A DNA stretch of 64,000 bases from Owenia fusiformis. Its lineage: Eukaryota; Annelida; Polychaeta; Sabellida; Oweniidae. The stretch spans positions 27,502,740 through 27,566,739 of the forward strand of contig CAIIXF020000009.1 of the NCBI GenBank assembly GCA_903813345.2. The letters run 5' to 3'. The notes below the pieces were generated by a model. That model saw nothing but the letters and a program-made list of their open reading frames with translations, had not been told where the DNA came from and searched no databases. Numbering within the stretch: position 1 is the stretch's first letter; each line of letters starts with the position of its first letter. Below are positions 12,486 through 25,609 of the stretch, in pieces. Position numbers and translations under genes: made by a program.

Positions 12486-15400
12486 TCACACAAACGCCTT
12501 GGGAGATTTTCTTCTCCCTCTTTTTATCCTCTCGAATTTAAGATTAGCCAAGCTGTCGAATACCCATTGTCGAGAATCGCTTGGATCAACATATGTTGCC
12601 TCTGTAAACAAATCAGCTACCTGTTTCTGAACAATCAAACGCTCTCGTTCCATAAGAGAGGAGAATAAAACCGTCTGTAAAAGAGAAATAAGCATAATAT
12701 AAAATGTCGACGCCATTCAGTCCAAGACGCGTACGTCATTCCTTAAACCATGATTAATATTGCTAGTGAGCATGATAACGTGTAATGTATTTGTAATGTC
12801 ATATAATGCAATGTAATATAAAGAAGTAAAATAAAGTATAACTTCGTTAGCAAGTTACTGAGTAGAGTAAAGTTAGTATTTTTGTTATTGGTAATGCCAA
12901 GAGAAATTCCAAGAGAAAGCTCATGGTAATGTTTAAATAGACTTTGGACTTCTCTAAAATGACGCCCTTAAATAAATTCTGGGATATACTGCACATAATC
13001 TTATGGGTTTAAAATATTTTTCAGTTTTAGAGTTAACCTTTTGTAATTATTAAATTGATGTATTCCTATAACATTTTACATACCTTTTTTGAGACACTGC
13101 TGAACACAAATTCGACGTTAAAATTATATTGCACTTTTAACAAATATATGAACTAGAGCGTGTATTACCAGCTGAGATTATTTCATTTTGTAATCACTCA
13201 CCGCTGCATCTGATGTATCATTATTTCCCGGATTAGCTGCAATTTGTCCAAATTGGTTAACACACTCTCTCGTCTGGCTTATCAGATCAGTTGCATAAAT
13301 GAAAGCATCTTTCAGGGTCCAGTCTTGATTGCCAATCTAGAGAGGACAGTATTAAAAACAATTTAAAGTTTTTACATTAGGAAACTATGATGTAATTATT
13401 TATCAACGACATCGCAAAAATACAGCGCTTTCTTTATGTTTTTATACAATTCATGAATAAACACTTTAAGTGCAAAAATATTTCATTTAACATTATATTG
13501 GTAAAGGATTTCATTTGCTTAATGGGTATTACTGGATCTGGGATAATAGTAGGAACATCAGGAAATTCTAAACACATTCCCCTCTCTGTTAGATAACTAC
13601 GGATCATCTCAGCTCTTCTTCGTTCGTTGTGAGCAGCATCGCGAAAAGCCCTCGAAGTTCTCTCAAGTGCGATATCATCCCTTCGAAAAAACATCGACTG
13701 TAATAAAGGAGTTTGCTTAATAGTTTTGAAATCTCGTTGAAGTCTCGTCTTAATTGCAATTGAATCTTAGGAGATCTACAATTTACTAAAGACCATAGTC
13801 TCTGATCTGGTCCCTTTGAAAACAAGTTTTGTTGTCCGGTACTTCCCCACATAAAATGATTGTACCGTTTGATAGAACAGACTTCCCTCATAAAGAAAAC
13901 ACCTTTTATATTGATAGAAACAGGGGCAAAAGGCACCAAAATTGGGTAAGACAAGGTGGCATTCTGAAGTCTCAATTTCTAGTCATCACGATACCATCAT
14001 AGTCAAATAATCCCATTTATAGTCATCACGGATTTACTTCAAATTTTCACTTACTTACTTACTTGTTACTTGGTAAGAAGTTCTAGAGCTGATTAACTTT
14101 CCGGCGGCCATTTTGCATTCTGGCGGCCATCTTTGAATTTATTTAAGATAAATATTGTCATCGCGATGTCAGAAAACCACTTTACAAATGAACTTCAAAT
14201 GTTCACACATGTTACATGGTAAGAAGTCCTAGAGCTCATTCGTTTTCCGGTGACCATTTTGCATTCTGGCGGTCATCTTGGAAGTTTTAACATAAATCTT
14301 GTCATCACGATTTCAGGAAAACCAAAGGGATTTACTTCAAATTTTCACACATGTTACATGGTAAGAAATTCTAAAGCTTATTAACTTTTCAGCGGCCATC
14401 TTGTATTTTGGCGGCCATCTTGAAAGTTTTTTTAATAAATCTTGTCATCTTGATTCCAGGAAAACCACTGAACATAATTACTTCAAATTCTCACACATGT
14501 TACATGGTAAGAAGTCTTAGAGCTCATTGGTTTTCCGGTGGTAATCTTGCATTCTGGTGGCTATCTTGGAAGTTTTAAGATAAATCTTGTCATCGCGATT
14601 TCAGGAAAATCTATGTTATAGGTATGTTATAGGTTTCAAACGCTACAATCATTTTATGTGGGAACGTACCGGACAGTAAAACCCCTTTTCTAGAGCCCTT
14701 TTGAAAATCAGATCAGGGACTACCAACCTTTTCTTCTATTTGAAGGCATATTTGAATCTTGTGTACAGTTTTATCATTAAAACAACTTTGATTTGCATCT
14801 ACACCTCTATCCAAATGTTCGTTACATTTACTTTACCGTACAGGGATTTGAAGCTCATAAAGGTTTATCAAAATATGATGAGCAGAGTAGTATAAACATG
14901 TAAATACTTACTATTCGATCAAATTCCAATGCTGCATCCATAAAGAGGAGTGCACAAGTATTCAGCTCAAACGCTAAATAGAATGGGAGAGTTTGGGCCT
15001 CGGAAACTCTTGGAACACATACTATAACAGAAAATAGAATTTATTGATTTCGCAAATGGCGACATACGAGTATATACACTCTTTACAAGTTAGGCAACCG
15101 GAAATCCCTTATGAATCGTATTTGAAAGCATGCTTAGTTCGGCAATTTAAAAAATATCAGAGATCTAAATGTCCGAATCATTGGAATAAAACACCACCCA
15201 AAAGCCTCGATTTCGTTTTTTGTATTTTCCTTTTCCAAGCTACATTTAACTCATGTTTTGTATAACATGCTTCGCCCAGGGTTTCCATATCATCCCAATA
15301 ATTTTACCAATTCTCGTACTATTGCAGTTGGCAAATTTATTGAGGTACTATCTTTCCAATATATGTGATATAAAAGGACACCACAAATGATTTTTACTCA

Positions 15401-17215
15401 TCTTAAATCCAGTTTAAAAGACAAAATGACTAATTTTTGCACCTTTATCGAAAAAGACCCCCATTTATGAAAGTACTATTTATAATCAATTTGTATATTC
15501 ATTGAATAAAGTCGCCATATGAACTACTTACTTGATATGGTTGATTGGCCATTGGCAACAATAATGCCTGAAAATAAAAGTTCTTATATATTAAATTTCA
15601 TCGTCGTAATATGTCAATGAAAACAATTAACACGAAACATCATTCTACGTATTAACAGCATAAAATCTAGTTTTCATAAAACACGGAATAACGTTATATA
15701 AAAACGCACGTTGTATGATAAAATAAAGCATTAACATGACAAAATTTAACCACCTAGTTGCTCAGAATATTATTAGTTCAATCTTAGTCCGATATTTGAA
15801 TTTCTGAGAAAAAAATTGGTCAATTTGAAGCAAGTTGAAAAATACATTTTTCGACCCTGAGAAGGTCATTCAAGGTGTAATCTCAAACCTAAAGTCAGAT
15901 TTAATCTTCTGAGAACTTGTAGATGATTTTGTAAAGTTCAAAAAGACCTGTTTGACCTTGAGAAGGTCAAATCTTTTTGACCTTGAGAATGTCATTGAAG
16001 GTCAAATCTATAGTCAGATTTGAACTTTTGAGAACTTGTGCATGATTTTGAAAAACAAAATAGGTCAATGTGAAGCAAGTTGAAAAAATACCTTTTTGAC
16101 CTTTCTTTGACCTTGAGAAGGTCATTGAAGGTCAAATCTTAAATCTAAAGTGAGATTTGAACTTCTGATAACTTGTAGATGATTTTGAAAAAGGATTTGG
16201 TCAATTTGAAGCGAGTTGATAACAGACCTTTTTTACATTTTTGACTTTGAAAAGGTCATTGAAGGTCAAATCTTAAAATTAAAGTAAGATTCGAACTTTT
16301 GAAAACTTGTAGATGATTTGGAAAAAAAAATTGAAAGCAGTCTAAACAGTATTTGTTACAGACGCCAACCGCCGCCCGCCAACCGCCGATCGCCAAATAT
16401 GTCTCCCCTTCTTGGTGAAAATTTCATTCGTATGATGTGTATGATGTGAGACTCGACATTCACCAGGAAATAATTTGTCACCCATGGAGCAAATTAATTT
16501 GTTAATACTATTATCATACTAATGACCGATCATAAGTTCGAATAATAGTTGCGTATCAAATATATACGAGACCAATGTTAATGCTACCAGGGGGAATCGG
16601 ATTTTTCAAACGACGTTGCCATGAAATATCAAGACATCATGCTATTCTCATACTTATAGAACTTAATTTGGCTGTTTTTCACCATCTATTAAAAAATAAT
16701 TTGCGGGTGGGAAAATGTTTCTAATTTCCTTGTGAATGTCGAGTCTCGCATCATACGAATGTAATTTTAGGCGATCTGTCTGCATGGGGTGTATACAGGG
16801 GATGGAATCGCCTAGAGTGTTTTCGTCGATTAAAAGAGGCGGGGCAATAGGAAATACACAATATAAACCGCCATATATTTTTTCAATTAAGTAGGTGTAT
16901 TTTCATTTTGTTCAAATTATTTTTCCAAAAGTAAAGAAAAAACTTTGTAAACTATTTCCATGTAGTGTGAGCTTTTAACGAGATGAAAAGGGGAAAATAG
17001 ATAAAAATGGTAGAGAAAGTCTACGATTCAAAACACTTTGCATTATATAGAGTTATCCCAACATTACAATGAATCCGTATTACCATATATATAATATATT
17101 TCTAATTGTGTTTTATAATGGATTTATAGTACCCATCTGCGAGTATATATATTAAATATTGAATAATGAGATTCTTCTTACCTTGAAGTATCGAAATAAC
17201 TGCGAGGATCCTCAT
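12486..17215 (-). CDS. secreted ferritin-like protein with degenerate ferroxidase centre
   Basis: Six minus-strand exons join in frame: 17215-17182, 15567-15532, 15021-14912, 13697-13533, 13336-13202 and 12674-12486, giving 222 residues. The start gives a signal peptide (MRILAVISILQGIIVANG). The ferritin four-helix fold shows as FELNTCALLFMDAALEFDR (helix A), MFFRRDDIAL with AHNERRRAEMIRSYLTERG (helix B; compare the usual FDRDDVAL and EEREHAEKLMKYQNKRGG), QDWTLKDAF (the conserved DDW region, helix C), and LMERERLIVQKQ (helix D; usual LNEQVKAI). By eye-alignment to vertebrate H ferritin the ferroxidase residues are E42 (kept), L49 (for Y34), E85 (kept), R88 (for H65), T131 (for E107) and E171 (for Q141). 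Iron oxidation is therefore doubtful; it may be a light-chain-like subunit or have a new role. There is an insertion of about 6 residues before RRDDIAL and a basic tail (ERIKRGRRKSPKAFV). No CAGTGN iron-responsive loop is visible in the 60 nt before the start. Confidence 0.85.
14030..14615. repeat. tandem repeat, four units of about 140 bp, in ferritin-like intron 3
   Basis: Each unit includes CACACATGTTACATGGTAAG, then TCTAGAGCTCATT, TTTCCGGCGGCCATTTTGCA, a second GGCGGCCATCTTG and AATCTTGTCATC. Copies differ by point changes and short gaps, so the array is old. Each unit carries two copies of a GCGGCCAT-type motif. Confidence 0.85.
15780..16345. repeat. tandem repeat of about 130 bp, TGACCTT-rich, in ferritin-like intron 1
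   Basis: Four diverged units carry GACCTTGAGAAGGTCATTGA, AAATCTTAAATCTAAAGT, GATTTGAACTTCTGA and AACTTGTAGATGATTTTGAA. The TGACCTTGAGAAGGTCA core is a near palindrome. Confidence 0.85.
16400..16780. repeat. inverted-repeat element in ferritin-like intron 1
   Basis: The left arm (TCATTCGTATGATG, then GAGACTCGACATTCACCAGG) is complemented at 16725-16775. It is preceded by a C-rich patch of GCCAACCGCC repeats at 16362-16392. Probably a small foldback; borders are uncertain. Confidence 0.65.
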
Positions 17216-17663
17216 ATTTGTGACAACAATGAATTAAAGAATATACAAAAAAACAGTCGCTGGATGTTGAAATTAGAAGATAATGCGAATATCAATCAAC
17301 ATAGAAAGTCGTATATCTATGTTTCAAATAAACAGAAGACATTAATCCTTAAATAGTAGAATAAATATTGATAAATAGGAAAAACATAAACATAAAGGGT
17401 AGATTACTATGTCATCGAGTTTTACATGTACGTACATCATGTCAACTTTTTTTGTCTCAACTTTTCTTGTCTCATATATACAGGAAGGCCAAGATTTGTT
17501 ATAGGTCATAAACAGCTGGCTATAAAGAAAGACCTCTAATTCTAGTCATGATCTCACAATAAATAGGTGGCTTGCAGCAACACCTTTGCCTTTCTCATGC
17601 ACTCTTCCTAGCATGGTAAGAGAAATCTCTACGACCCTTGTGTCAGAATTTTTGCTGATGACA
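17216..17663. other. 5' flank of the ferritin-like gene
   Basis: This should hold the promoter of the minus-strand gene. AT-rich; I could not assign a TATA box or transcription start with any confidence. Confidence 0.3.
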
Positions 17664-17725
17664 CAGCCGCGGACTGCGAGTCTCATAATTTAAAACAAAC
17701 AAGGTTACAGCGCATTATTGCTGTA

Positions 17726-19513
17726 CACTGGGGATGAACTGGAAACGAGGGAGGTTTCGCCTCGTATCAAAATGGCGGCGCTTGAAAAAATTTCTTTAGG
17801 TAAGATTTTTGTTTTTTACAATTTTCGTGCTTTTATCCTTCAAATTAAAACTTAATATTTGGCAAGTAAATAGTTTATAAGTTCCGGTTTTATAATATGA
17901 TTGCAAATTAGAAATCAATACAGACATTGCTGAGATATTTACATTTCAATTCTCTCACTTAGGAAACGAGGCACCTGTCTACATTTTGTAACAATGAAAC
18001 GAGGCAATGTTTGACTTGCAACGAGGCAACTATTCTTTCTGTGATAGTGTTTACATTTAATGATCTTATTTCCACCGTTCTGGTCACATACGACCGATTA
18101 CGTTTTACACGATATACATGATTATATATGTAAGAGTTAAAGGGATCCACCACCTTACAAAACTTCTTAACGGAGAGGAATAAGGGAAAATGCTTGCCGG
18201 ATTCTGAATCTGTGTATTTTTTAATGATTTTTCACCGTCTTAGAATTTCAATTTTTTTCCTTTGAAAAAATGAGATTTGCATTGTTTTCCAATTAGAAAA
18301 ATGAGTAAACATGAATAGCTCGAAATCTAACGGTGAGATTTTGTTTTAATAAATCATGGATATCAAGGCTAAATATAGCTATACAGTAAACATAAAAAAG
18401 CAATGCTTGAACTCTTCATATTCACACAAAAAATTAATTAGTAAATGAGGTTTGATATTTGTGAGAATAAGTTGTACGAGGTGCAATGCTCTACAAACAC
18501 CAGACTACAGGGTGGATTAGGATCAATGACACACATAAAAATTAATCTAAAAATATTTCATGATAATTATCTCAAACAAAAGCAGTTAGCGAAGGATACA
18601 TTTCATTACACTCAATAAATAGTTATCACTTTTTACTATATATACATATCTCATGGGAATGTATTTCCATCTGCTCAAGATATCATATTTTAGCTTCGAA
18701 AATCACAATCGTTGGATAATACATTTGTCTCAGAATGATAGGCCACCCTGTAGCAATGTAGCTTTCACTTGAAGTGTACCCTTGAGAATAATGAACTTAC
18801 TTTCAAATTGGTCTTGCTTTTGTGGTGTATGTGGCTTTTTAGCAAATCTGCCACGCTCATTTCTTTCCAGAACCATCTTGTTCAAATGTATCACTATACG
18901 CGCATGTATAGACTGATGACATAGATATACATATAAATTTTATGTTAGGCCAGGGTAATTAAATTAGTTGTTTCTCTTTCTTCTATTTTTCAAAATTGAT
19001 ACGGGAATGACGGTTTTTATATTACCTTTTTGTCTATCTAAAATGCTGATGAGGGACGGGATGATTTTTTTCTTTAAAATAACTGTAAAAAACTAATTTT
19101 AAAGGAAATAAACTAAAAATACATGCCACATGGTGATTTTAAATGAACAGGGACGCTTCTTTTTATAGGCCCCGTTCTGTAAAAACAAAACATTTTTAAT
19201 TAAATATGGTTGCCTCGTTTCATTCTTAAGAATGCTATATAGCTGCCTCGTTTCCTTGAGAAACATGCCTCGTTTCCTAAGTGAGAGAATTGATATGTAA
19301 ATATCTCAGCAATGCCAGTATTGATTTCTAATTTGTAATCATATTATAAAACCGGAACTTATGAACTATTTACTTGCCAAATATTAAGTTTTAATTTGAA
19401 GGATAAAAGCACGAAAATTGTAAAAAACAAAAATCTTACCGAATGAAATTTTTTCACGCGCCGCCATTTTGATACGAGGCAAAACCTCCCTCGTTTCCAG
19501 TTCATCCCCAGTG
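17726..19513. mobile_element. long-arm foldback element, 248-bp terminal inverted repeats
   Basis: Arms 17726-17973 and 19266-19513 are reverse complements over about 248 bp with few mismatches. The tip is CACTGGGGATGAACTGGAAA. Both arms carry an inward-reading AAAATGGCGGCG followed about 20 bp on by a GGTAAGA splice-donor-like site. The 1.3-kb centre has no recognisable transposase, so it is non-autonomous. The bases just outside (CTGTA and ACAAT) do not form a clean target duplication. Confidence 0.9.
18508..18750. mobile_element. small mariner-type MITE (tentative)
   Basis: Bounded by TA-CAGGGTGG and CCACCCTG-TA, as in many Tc1/mariner derivatives. Only about 8-10 bp of terminal repeat is convincing. 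It lies inside the centre of the long-arm foldback. Confidence 0.4.
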
Positions 19514-19583
19514 ACAATGGCGGTAAATACAAACTCGACGACGGCATGTTAATATTTGGGGTAAATCATTGTTTTGGATAACA

Positions 19584-21328
19584 CAAGAGCAGGTATCACA
19601 CCATTGGATTTAGCATGGCTTCGTTTTGAAAGTATTAAAAAACACTACCCGGAAGTGATATTTACCGCCGAGTTACATCTTAAAGATGCAGTATACCATG
19701 TTTCTCGCCCAGACGATCAATGATGTCCCATTGTTATTGCTCATATAATATCTCACATACCATTGATATATCTTGAAAATAACTTATGGGTATATTTTTG
19801 CCGAAATATTGAAATAATCAACAGAACAACCAACTTCCAGAATTAAACACAATCGATTCCTCGGCTAGCAAAGAAATCCCCGTTGAGTCACACAAGCGCC
19901 CACATGAGGATTGAACAAGGCAGTCAATCAGGTTCATGATAAACAAATTTAACGACCAATCAGATATTAGGGGGATTTTCTCGGGATATTCAAACTTCAG
20001 ATAGAACTGATCTCCGCCAAAATAATTAGTTCGGTCGGCACAATCGCAAAATTAACACTGAAAGAGGGGAATATGAACCTGACATCTATTTAGTTAGAAA
20101 ACTGTTTAGAAATGAGAGGCACAAATAACTAATTCCAATGGTCGGCAATAGATGGCGACAGAACATTTCATCAATTATGTTTATTGACTTGTGTTTCTAA
20201 TTCTAAGGTTTTAAGCAGTTTTATCTATTCTACTTGACACAAACTAATCCCAGTGTGACTAAATTTGCAAGTAGGGACATATGTCTCACAGGGAACACTG
20301 TATTTCATAATTCTAAAAATAAAATCGGTAAAAAGAGTATGAAATTCAACAGAGTCCACTTTAAGACTCAGACTCTTAGATTGGCCTAGGCTTTTTTGAC
20401 TCGGATATTTTGGTAGGAATACCTTTCAACTGCAAAAGACTAAGGCTTTTAGCATGGTCTTTGCTATCTTACTTTTCAAAACTCTATAAGTGTAGTGTTG
20501 TGTCAGAATCTCATAAATAAGAAAAATATTCAATCGACCTAGACTATGCCCTTGGTATTTGACTGTCCAAAAATAAAAATAAAGTGAATCCTGTTATGTC
20601 CTCTATTGTTAAAGGTGAATATCATTTTTTCTATCTTCCAATATATATTTTAATTCTTCTGCGCCATAGAACATTGGATCGGAATAATTCAAGTTTATTG
20701 TTTCAAAGTTCATAAAGGCCTCCTCACATAACGAATCCATTAAACGCAGCCTTAGCTTGCGAATTGCATATTTTCTAAATAGCTGAATAAAGCTGACATA
20801 ATAGATGTCACCCTTGTTTGTCTTTGATTTTCTTGGGCCAGACCTCCATTCACTTCAATGCTAGAAATTTGCAATTGTCACTTAATTTCATGATTTATCA
20901 AAAAGTGTTGGTTTAATCTGTCTGAAACTCGAATGACTAATACTAATGGATGACCCTGGCAATAAATAGTGATTAAACATGAAAATGTTGGTTGCCAAAA
21001 TAACAAATAAGCCAAGGTTTTAATGAATTTTAGCACTGCACCAATGGAGATTTGCCCCAAGTTTTTTTAAATGTCATGGAAATGATTTAGATAACATAAC
21101 TGTGTATATCAAAGCTATTATTGGAGAAAACTTGTCGCTTAATTAAAATATGCTATCAAAAATAAAGAAAAGTAAGTCATTAGAGGTAAATAGTGCAATT
21201 CTCTTAAAATCTCATGAAAAATATAATTAGGTCAGTAAGTTAGTTGCCTTTTTGTTGGCTTTGCATGATAATTAAATCTTGAATTTAAATTTAAATTTTA
21301 AATCTGCGAATCAATTTAATAGAAGATG
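19584..21328. other. no recognisable gene or repeat
   Basis: AT-rich sequence without exons, family motifs or obvious repeats that I can support. Confidence 0.4.
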
Positions 21329-22242
21329 TACATATGACGTGCACGGACCTGGGGACAATTCGGGAAATACGGGCTAATCTCAGCTTTAAGCGTTAATATC
21401 TGCCTTATTTAAAAAGCTAACTATGTGCATTATATATCATTTTGAAGTGTTTTTTATTCGCATTTCACTGAAATCATTTTTCCTTGAAAAGTTTGATGAG
21501 ATCTACCATATTTTTAAAGTTAAATGTACTCCGACATCGTCAAATACACTGTAAGACGTAACATTCCATGCTTACACGGTTCGTTGAATTCGGGATAACT
21601 TTTGAAATACTGATCAGAATTTTACTAAAATTTCACATTTTATTCATTGAAACATGTGCTTTTATGACGTCACAATTGCCTAGCGGCTACAGTTCAAATC
21701 GTCTTATATGAACGCTTGTAAAATTTTCAAAATTGTGTAAGGTTTTGAAGACGAAGGAGACTAGCAATAAGTTTACTTTTATTTAACCTTCTAATTTAGG
21801 TCTGATTTCAAAAAAAATTTAACTGCACAATATTGTCATGGCGAAATTTACAAAACAATAACCGATTTCTTTATTCTTCAAATAATAAGAAAATAAGAGT
21901 TGCTTTTGGAGACTTGAAAAAATGTAACGCATCGATTTTTTACCACAAATCCCATACATATCAATTTTTGCTAACGCCCCGAGTGGATTTCCTGACCGTT
22001 TTTCACAAATCAAAAACATTTTAGAAATATTGTCCTCGAGATCTTGTTGCTCTGTGAATTTTACCAGGATTGAATAAGAATAAAGCATCTTATTTCTAGG
22101 TTGACTAAAATTGACAAAATGTAACGCTTGTCGTTTTTGACGTTATAATGCTGATTGCGCCCTATACTGCCCATTGTATTGTTTGGTATTTTGACGCCAT
22201 AATGTTACTCTAATTGTCCCCAGTTTCGTGCGACGTGTAACA
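21329..22242 (-). mobile_element. non-autonomous TIR element, copy B (fuller copy)
   Basis: Reverse-oriented partner of 6204-6900, with about 210 bp of extra internal sequence (about 21430-21640) that copy A has lost. It shares the same short frame (MLYSYSILVKFTEQ...) with a few substitutions. Ends are TACATATGACGTGCACGG and CGTGCGACGTGTAACA. No transposase was seen. Confidence 0.8.
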
Positions 22243-25089
22243 AGCTTACAAAAACAGAGTTATATATTAACTATTACTTCTGCTTTTTTATCGCAGAGCT
22301 TCATAAAAATATCCATTCACGCACATTTATAATAAACCTAGTCAGTATTTACATGTATTAAAGAAAATGTACAGATGGGCTCACCCTCTTGCACAAGAAA
22401 GGAAACTAGTATGTATTTTCAGACTAGTTTTTTTACATCAATATGTCACAACGTTTTGAGTATAAAAACAATTGCCTATCGGTTTTAGCTTTGGTTATGC
22501 GTTACCGATTCTAAAAATAAATAAATCAAGGACTGGTGATAGGAAAAGACCAACAAGTAATGGATAGAGTACTGTTCTTTTGATAACAGCATTCTAATCA
22601 TCGCCAAAAATTGAGTATTAAATAGTAACGCACAGAATTATTTGGACCAGAGGGTATAGAGAATTGTTCGTGAAAATATAGGGCCAGTTTGGGAAAACTT
22701 AATTGATTTTTTCCAGGCAAATTATTTAATGAAATTCTAACTGAATTATATGTTGGGGGTTTCAATCAGCGTCAACTTTTATCGTGACAATTCACAAACT
22801 TGTAGGAAACAAGATTGATCAAATTTTACTCCATAAAACGAGTTCTGATCTTTCATTTCTTTATTAAAACTAATATTAATGTCTGCTAATTTCCCCTCGA
22901 ATACAGAGTGTTTTTAGCTATACTATAATATCTTATCACATTTGTAATCTTCAGCTTTGTTTGTATGCAGTGTACTATTAACGTAATTTAGATATTTCCT
23001 TTTCTAGTGTAATTTGATGAAATGCATAGTGATGGTGCCTAATATCAATTATATAATTATCGGGGTTTACTATCAGTGAGGCACTCATCGGGTGAAAGTA
23101 AGAAAAAACAAAGACTTGATATAATTAGAAACAATCTAGAAATAGGAAAATTAAAATAGGTTTCTAAATGTAGATCCGGCAACACCAATAGTATTTTTAT
23201 GACAGCGGTATCATCGAGGTGTCTTTGGGACGCAGCGTTCTTATTGACGGAGGTGTCAGCATCTTTGAGACAATAGCGTCATTCATCGGTGCATTTATGC
23301 AAAAACGGCATAATGCATGTGAAATCTGACAATAGAGGATCAGAAAAGGACTGCTTTGACTCAAAATATATAATAAATATCGGGCATATGGACATTCAGT
23401 GATGTTATAATGAATTATAATATCACTTTGTATTTAAGTTGTAAATATAAAACTGGAGACTAGATTAGGCACTATATTGATGGATCAGAAAATAAAGCAT
23501 AAAATAAACGCTCAACACATGTTGGCACAATGAGCAAACATGTAATTTCACAAGGAATATATTATTATTATTATAGTCCAAATCCCAAAACATAGTGATC
23601 TTTTCAGCTGGTTTAGCATACAGTAGATTTAATATCTGGAGACTGGGGATCTGCGTGCTGAATAACAATCATATAATAAGAGGTAAGTTTTGTCATGCTA
23701 CAATTTTATTCCATTCATATAGAAACACCCACTATGAACGATCAACTAATTGTCGAGGTTTGCTACATTAGAGGAATTTTTCACAAGTCTTCGTGATCAA
23801 CAAAGGAATGTTCTGTTCCTAAACTTTTATGCACGTAGTTTCATCAATTCTATTTTAATTATCTTAAATATATAACTGCAAGTGTCAGTGAGAGAATATC
23901 AAAATGGTTACAGAACGCAGGAAAAATATAACATCAATGATATGAGCACGCCAATAATAAAGAAAATGAACCAACTTAAAAAGAAATATAGTGTCTTATT
24001 CCCCCTCCCCCAACATTCAAGTACCAATATCACGAGTACAATTCGAGACCATAACACCAAGGGGCATTTCATTCATATTGAAGTCATTACAATTACATGT
24101 CGAAGAATGAATTTAAAATTGATAGCCAATACTTGCAAAACATTAAAAATAGTCGTAGAAAAGTGTATTCATACAAAATAGAGCATTCTTAACCTTCATA
24201 TCACCAGAGGAGTCGGGTTGTTACATAGAGGGCGTCAAATAAGTCTGTTAAATGTACTTGTCAACTTATTCAAATTCGTAATTGACACATGTTGAAGATG
24301 TTCAATGTAATTGTTATTTTAGAAGGTTGACACATTACAAATGAACAGAAGATCAGACGCAAACTTCCATTCTTAGAAATTTAGAATTAAATAAAACAGT
24401 AACACTAAAAGTAAGATCAATAAGTCAAATTCTAAAAACACCACATACACTTTGTTATTCCATACACGGTGTCATCTTTTGCAATTACAAAGTGGGAATA
24501 CCGATCGCGAAGGACAACTTTGAATTTGATTTTGAAAAATAAACGATGACCTCATATAATTGTGTAGTCTTTTTCATTCACCTCACTTAAATCACCCTCA
24601 GTAGTCAGTATGGTATGAGTGGAGCACCATGGTCTTGTGATTTTGGATTCTGGTTATGTTTTACCACAGATGGCTAATCGGGAACAGAGTCAGACATTGT
24701 TTCTTTACACGTTACATTCGTTTTAGTAATCTTGCTTGCCAGGATCTTGAAGCGAAGAAAAAATGTTTGAGACAATGGATGGATATATTCGGATGAGATA
24801 TTCTAGGAAACGTCATATGAATAGTGTGTTGCGCTCTTGGGAATTTAAACAATTTGAGATGTATAGATATTCTAAATGCTGGCATATACCGACTAACAAT
24901 TAGAGCGTTCGACCTTACACAATAATTGGCAAAGTCACTGTGCTTTCAAATGCGTAATGTAAAATAAGTAGTTGCAAAATTAAATGTAAGACAATTGAGC
25001 ATAAAGCGAAATGTCAAAATATCTAGAAGGCGTGGTAAGCGTATATATTGTTTAACTGTATGGCCAGTTTAGAGAACAAACTGTTTTCT
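22243..25089. other. no recognisable gene
   Basis: AT-rich. The longest frame (23882-24181, 99 codons) has no signal, motif or splice context that supports it. A lone mariner-type end at 24229 is listed separately. Confidence 0.4.
24229..24249 (+). mobile_element. solo terminus matching the 35-kb mariner-like element
   Basis: AGGGCGTCAAATAAGTCTGT matches the tip of the element at 35041. No partner end was found nearby, so it is a remnant. Confidence 0.5.
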
Positions 25090-25540
25090 TGTCACTGGTC
25101 CCCACCTGGTTTCAAAGACGTCACGTAATTAGCCAAGACGTTATATCTTTATAACAAAATTGATGAACTTCTGTCGGAGGAAATTTATATTTTCATTATT
25201 TTCGCAAGCAAAGAGGCTGCTTTTATAATCAATTTTTTACCCGTATGTAATATCAACACCCGGTTAGATGAAAAGCTGGCCAGTCACGAGCAAATATATC
25301 TAGCAGCTCCAATAATCGAGTGACAGCTATCGAACATACATGAAATAACTTTCTGTTGAAATCCTTGAAAAATGAAGGATAAAAACAAGCTGAATTCTTT
25401 CATTCGTCCTTCTGAAAATAGATGACGTAACTTGTAATGAAACAGAGGTAGCATCTGATTCGCTTCGCAGTAACCGGATGTTACTATCATTATACGGGTA
25501 AAATATTTGAAAACAAACAGACCTCCTTTTTGGTGAAAAT
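25090..25540. repeat. dispersed repeat, copy 1
   Basis: Shares blocks in the same order with 32930-33385, including CCCACCTGGTTTCAAAGACG, TTTATAACAAAAT, and CTCCAATAATCGAG next to CCGGTTA/TAACCGG arms. A shorter reverse copy is at about 38500-38650. Probably an old foldback family. Confidence 0.65.
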
Positions 25541-25609
25541 GATGAAGATAAATGTAAAAATTTGATCCGACGGAAGTTTTGTTACGAAGACGTTATGTAT
25601 GTATGTACA

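Larger units (their letters stand above)
17664..19583. mobile_element. fragment of CACGG-terminus foldback, split by a later insertion
   Basis: The two flanks (17664-17725 and 19514-19583) match, in order, the inner part of the right end of the 47282-48946 element read in reverse: GGACTGCGAGTC, then GGTTACAGCGCATTAT, then ACAATGGCGGTAA, then CATGTTAATATTTGGGGTA. The intact copy has no insert at this point (GCTGAACAATGG), so it acts as the empty site. Confidence 0.7.

Noticed and set aside
23882-24181. 99-codon plus-strand frame
   Set aside because: No motif, signal or splice context; composition is that of AT-rich non-coding DNA.
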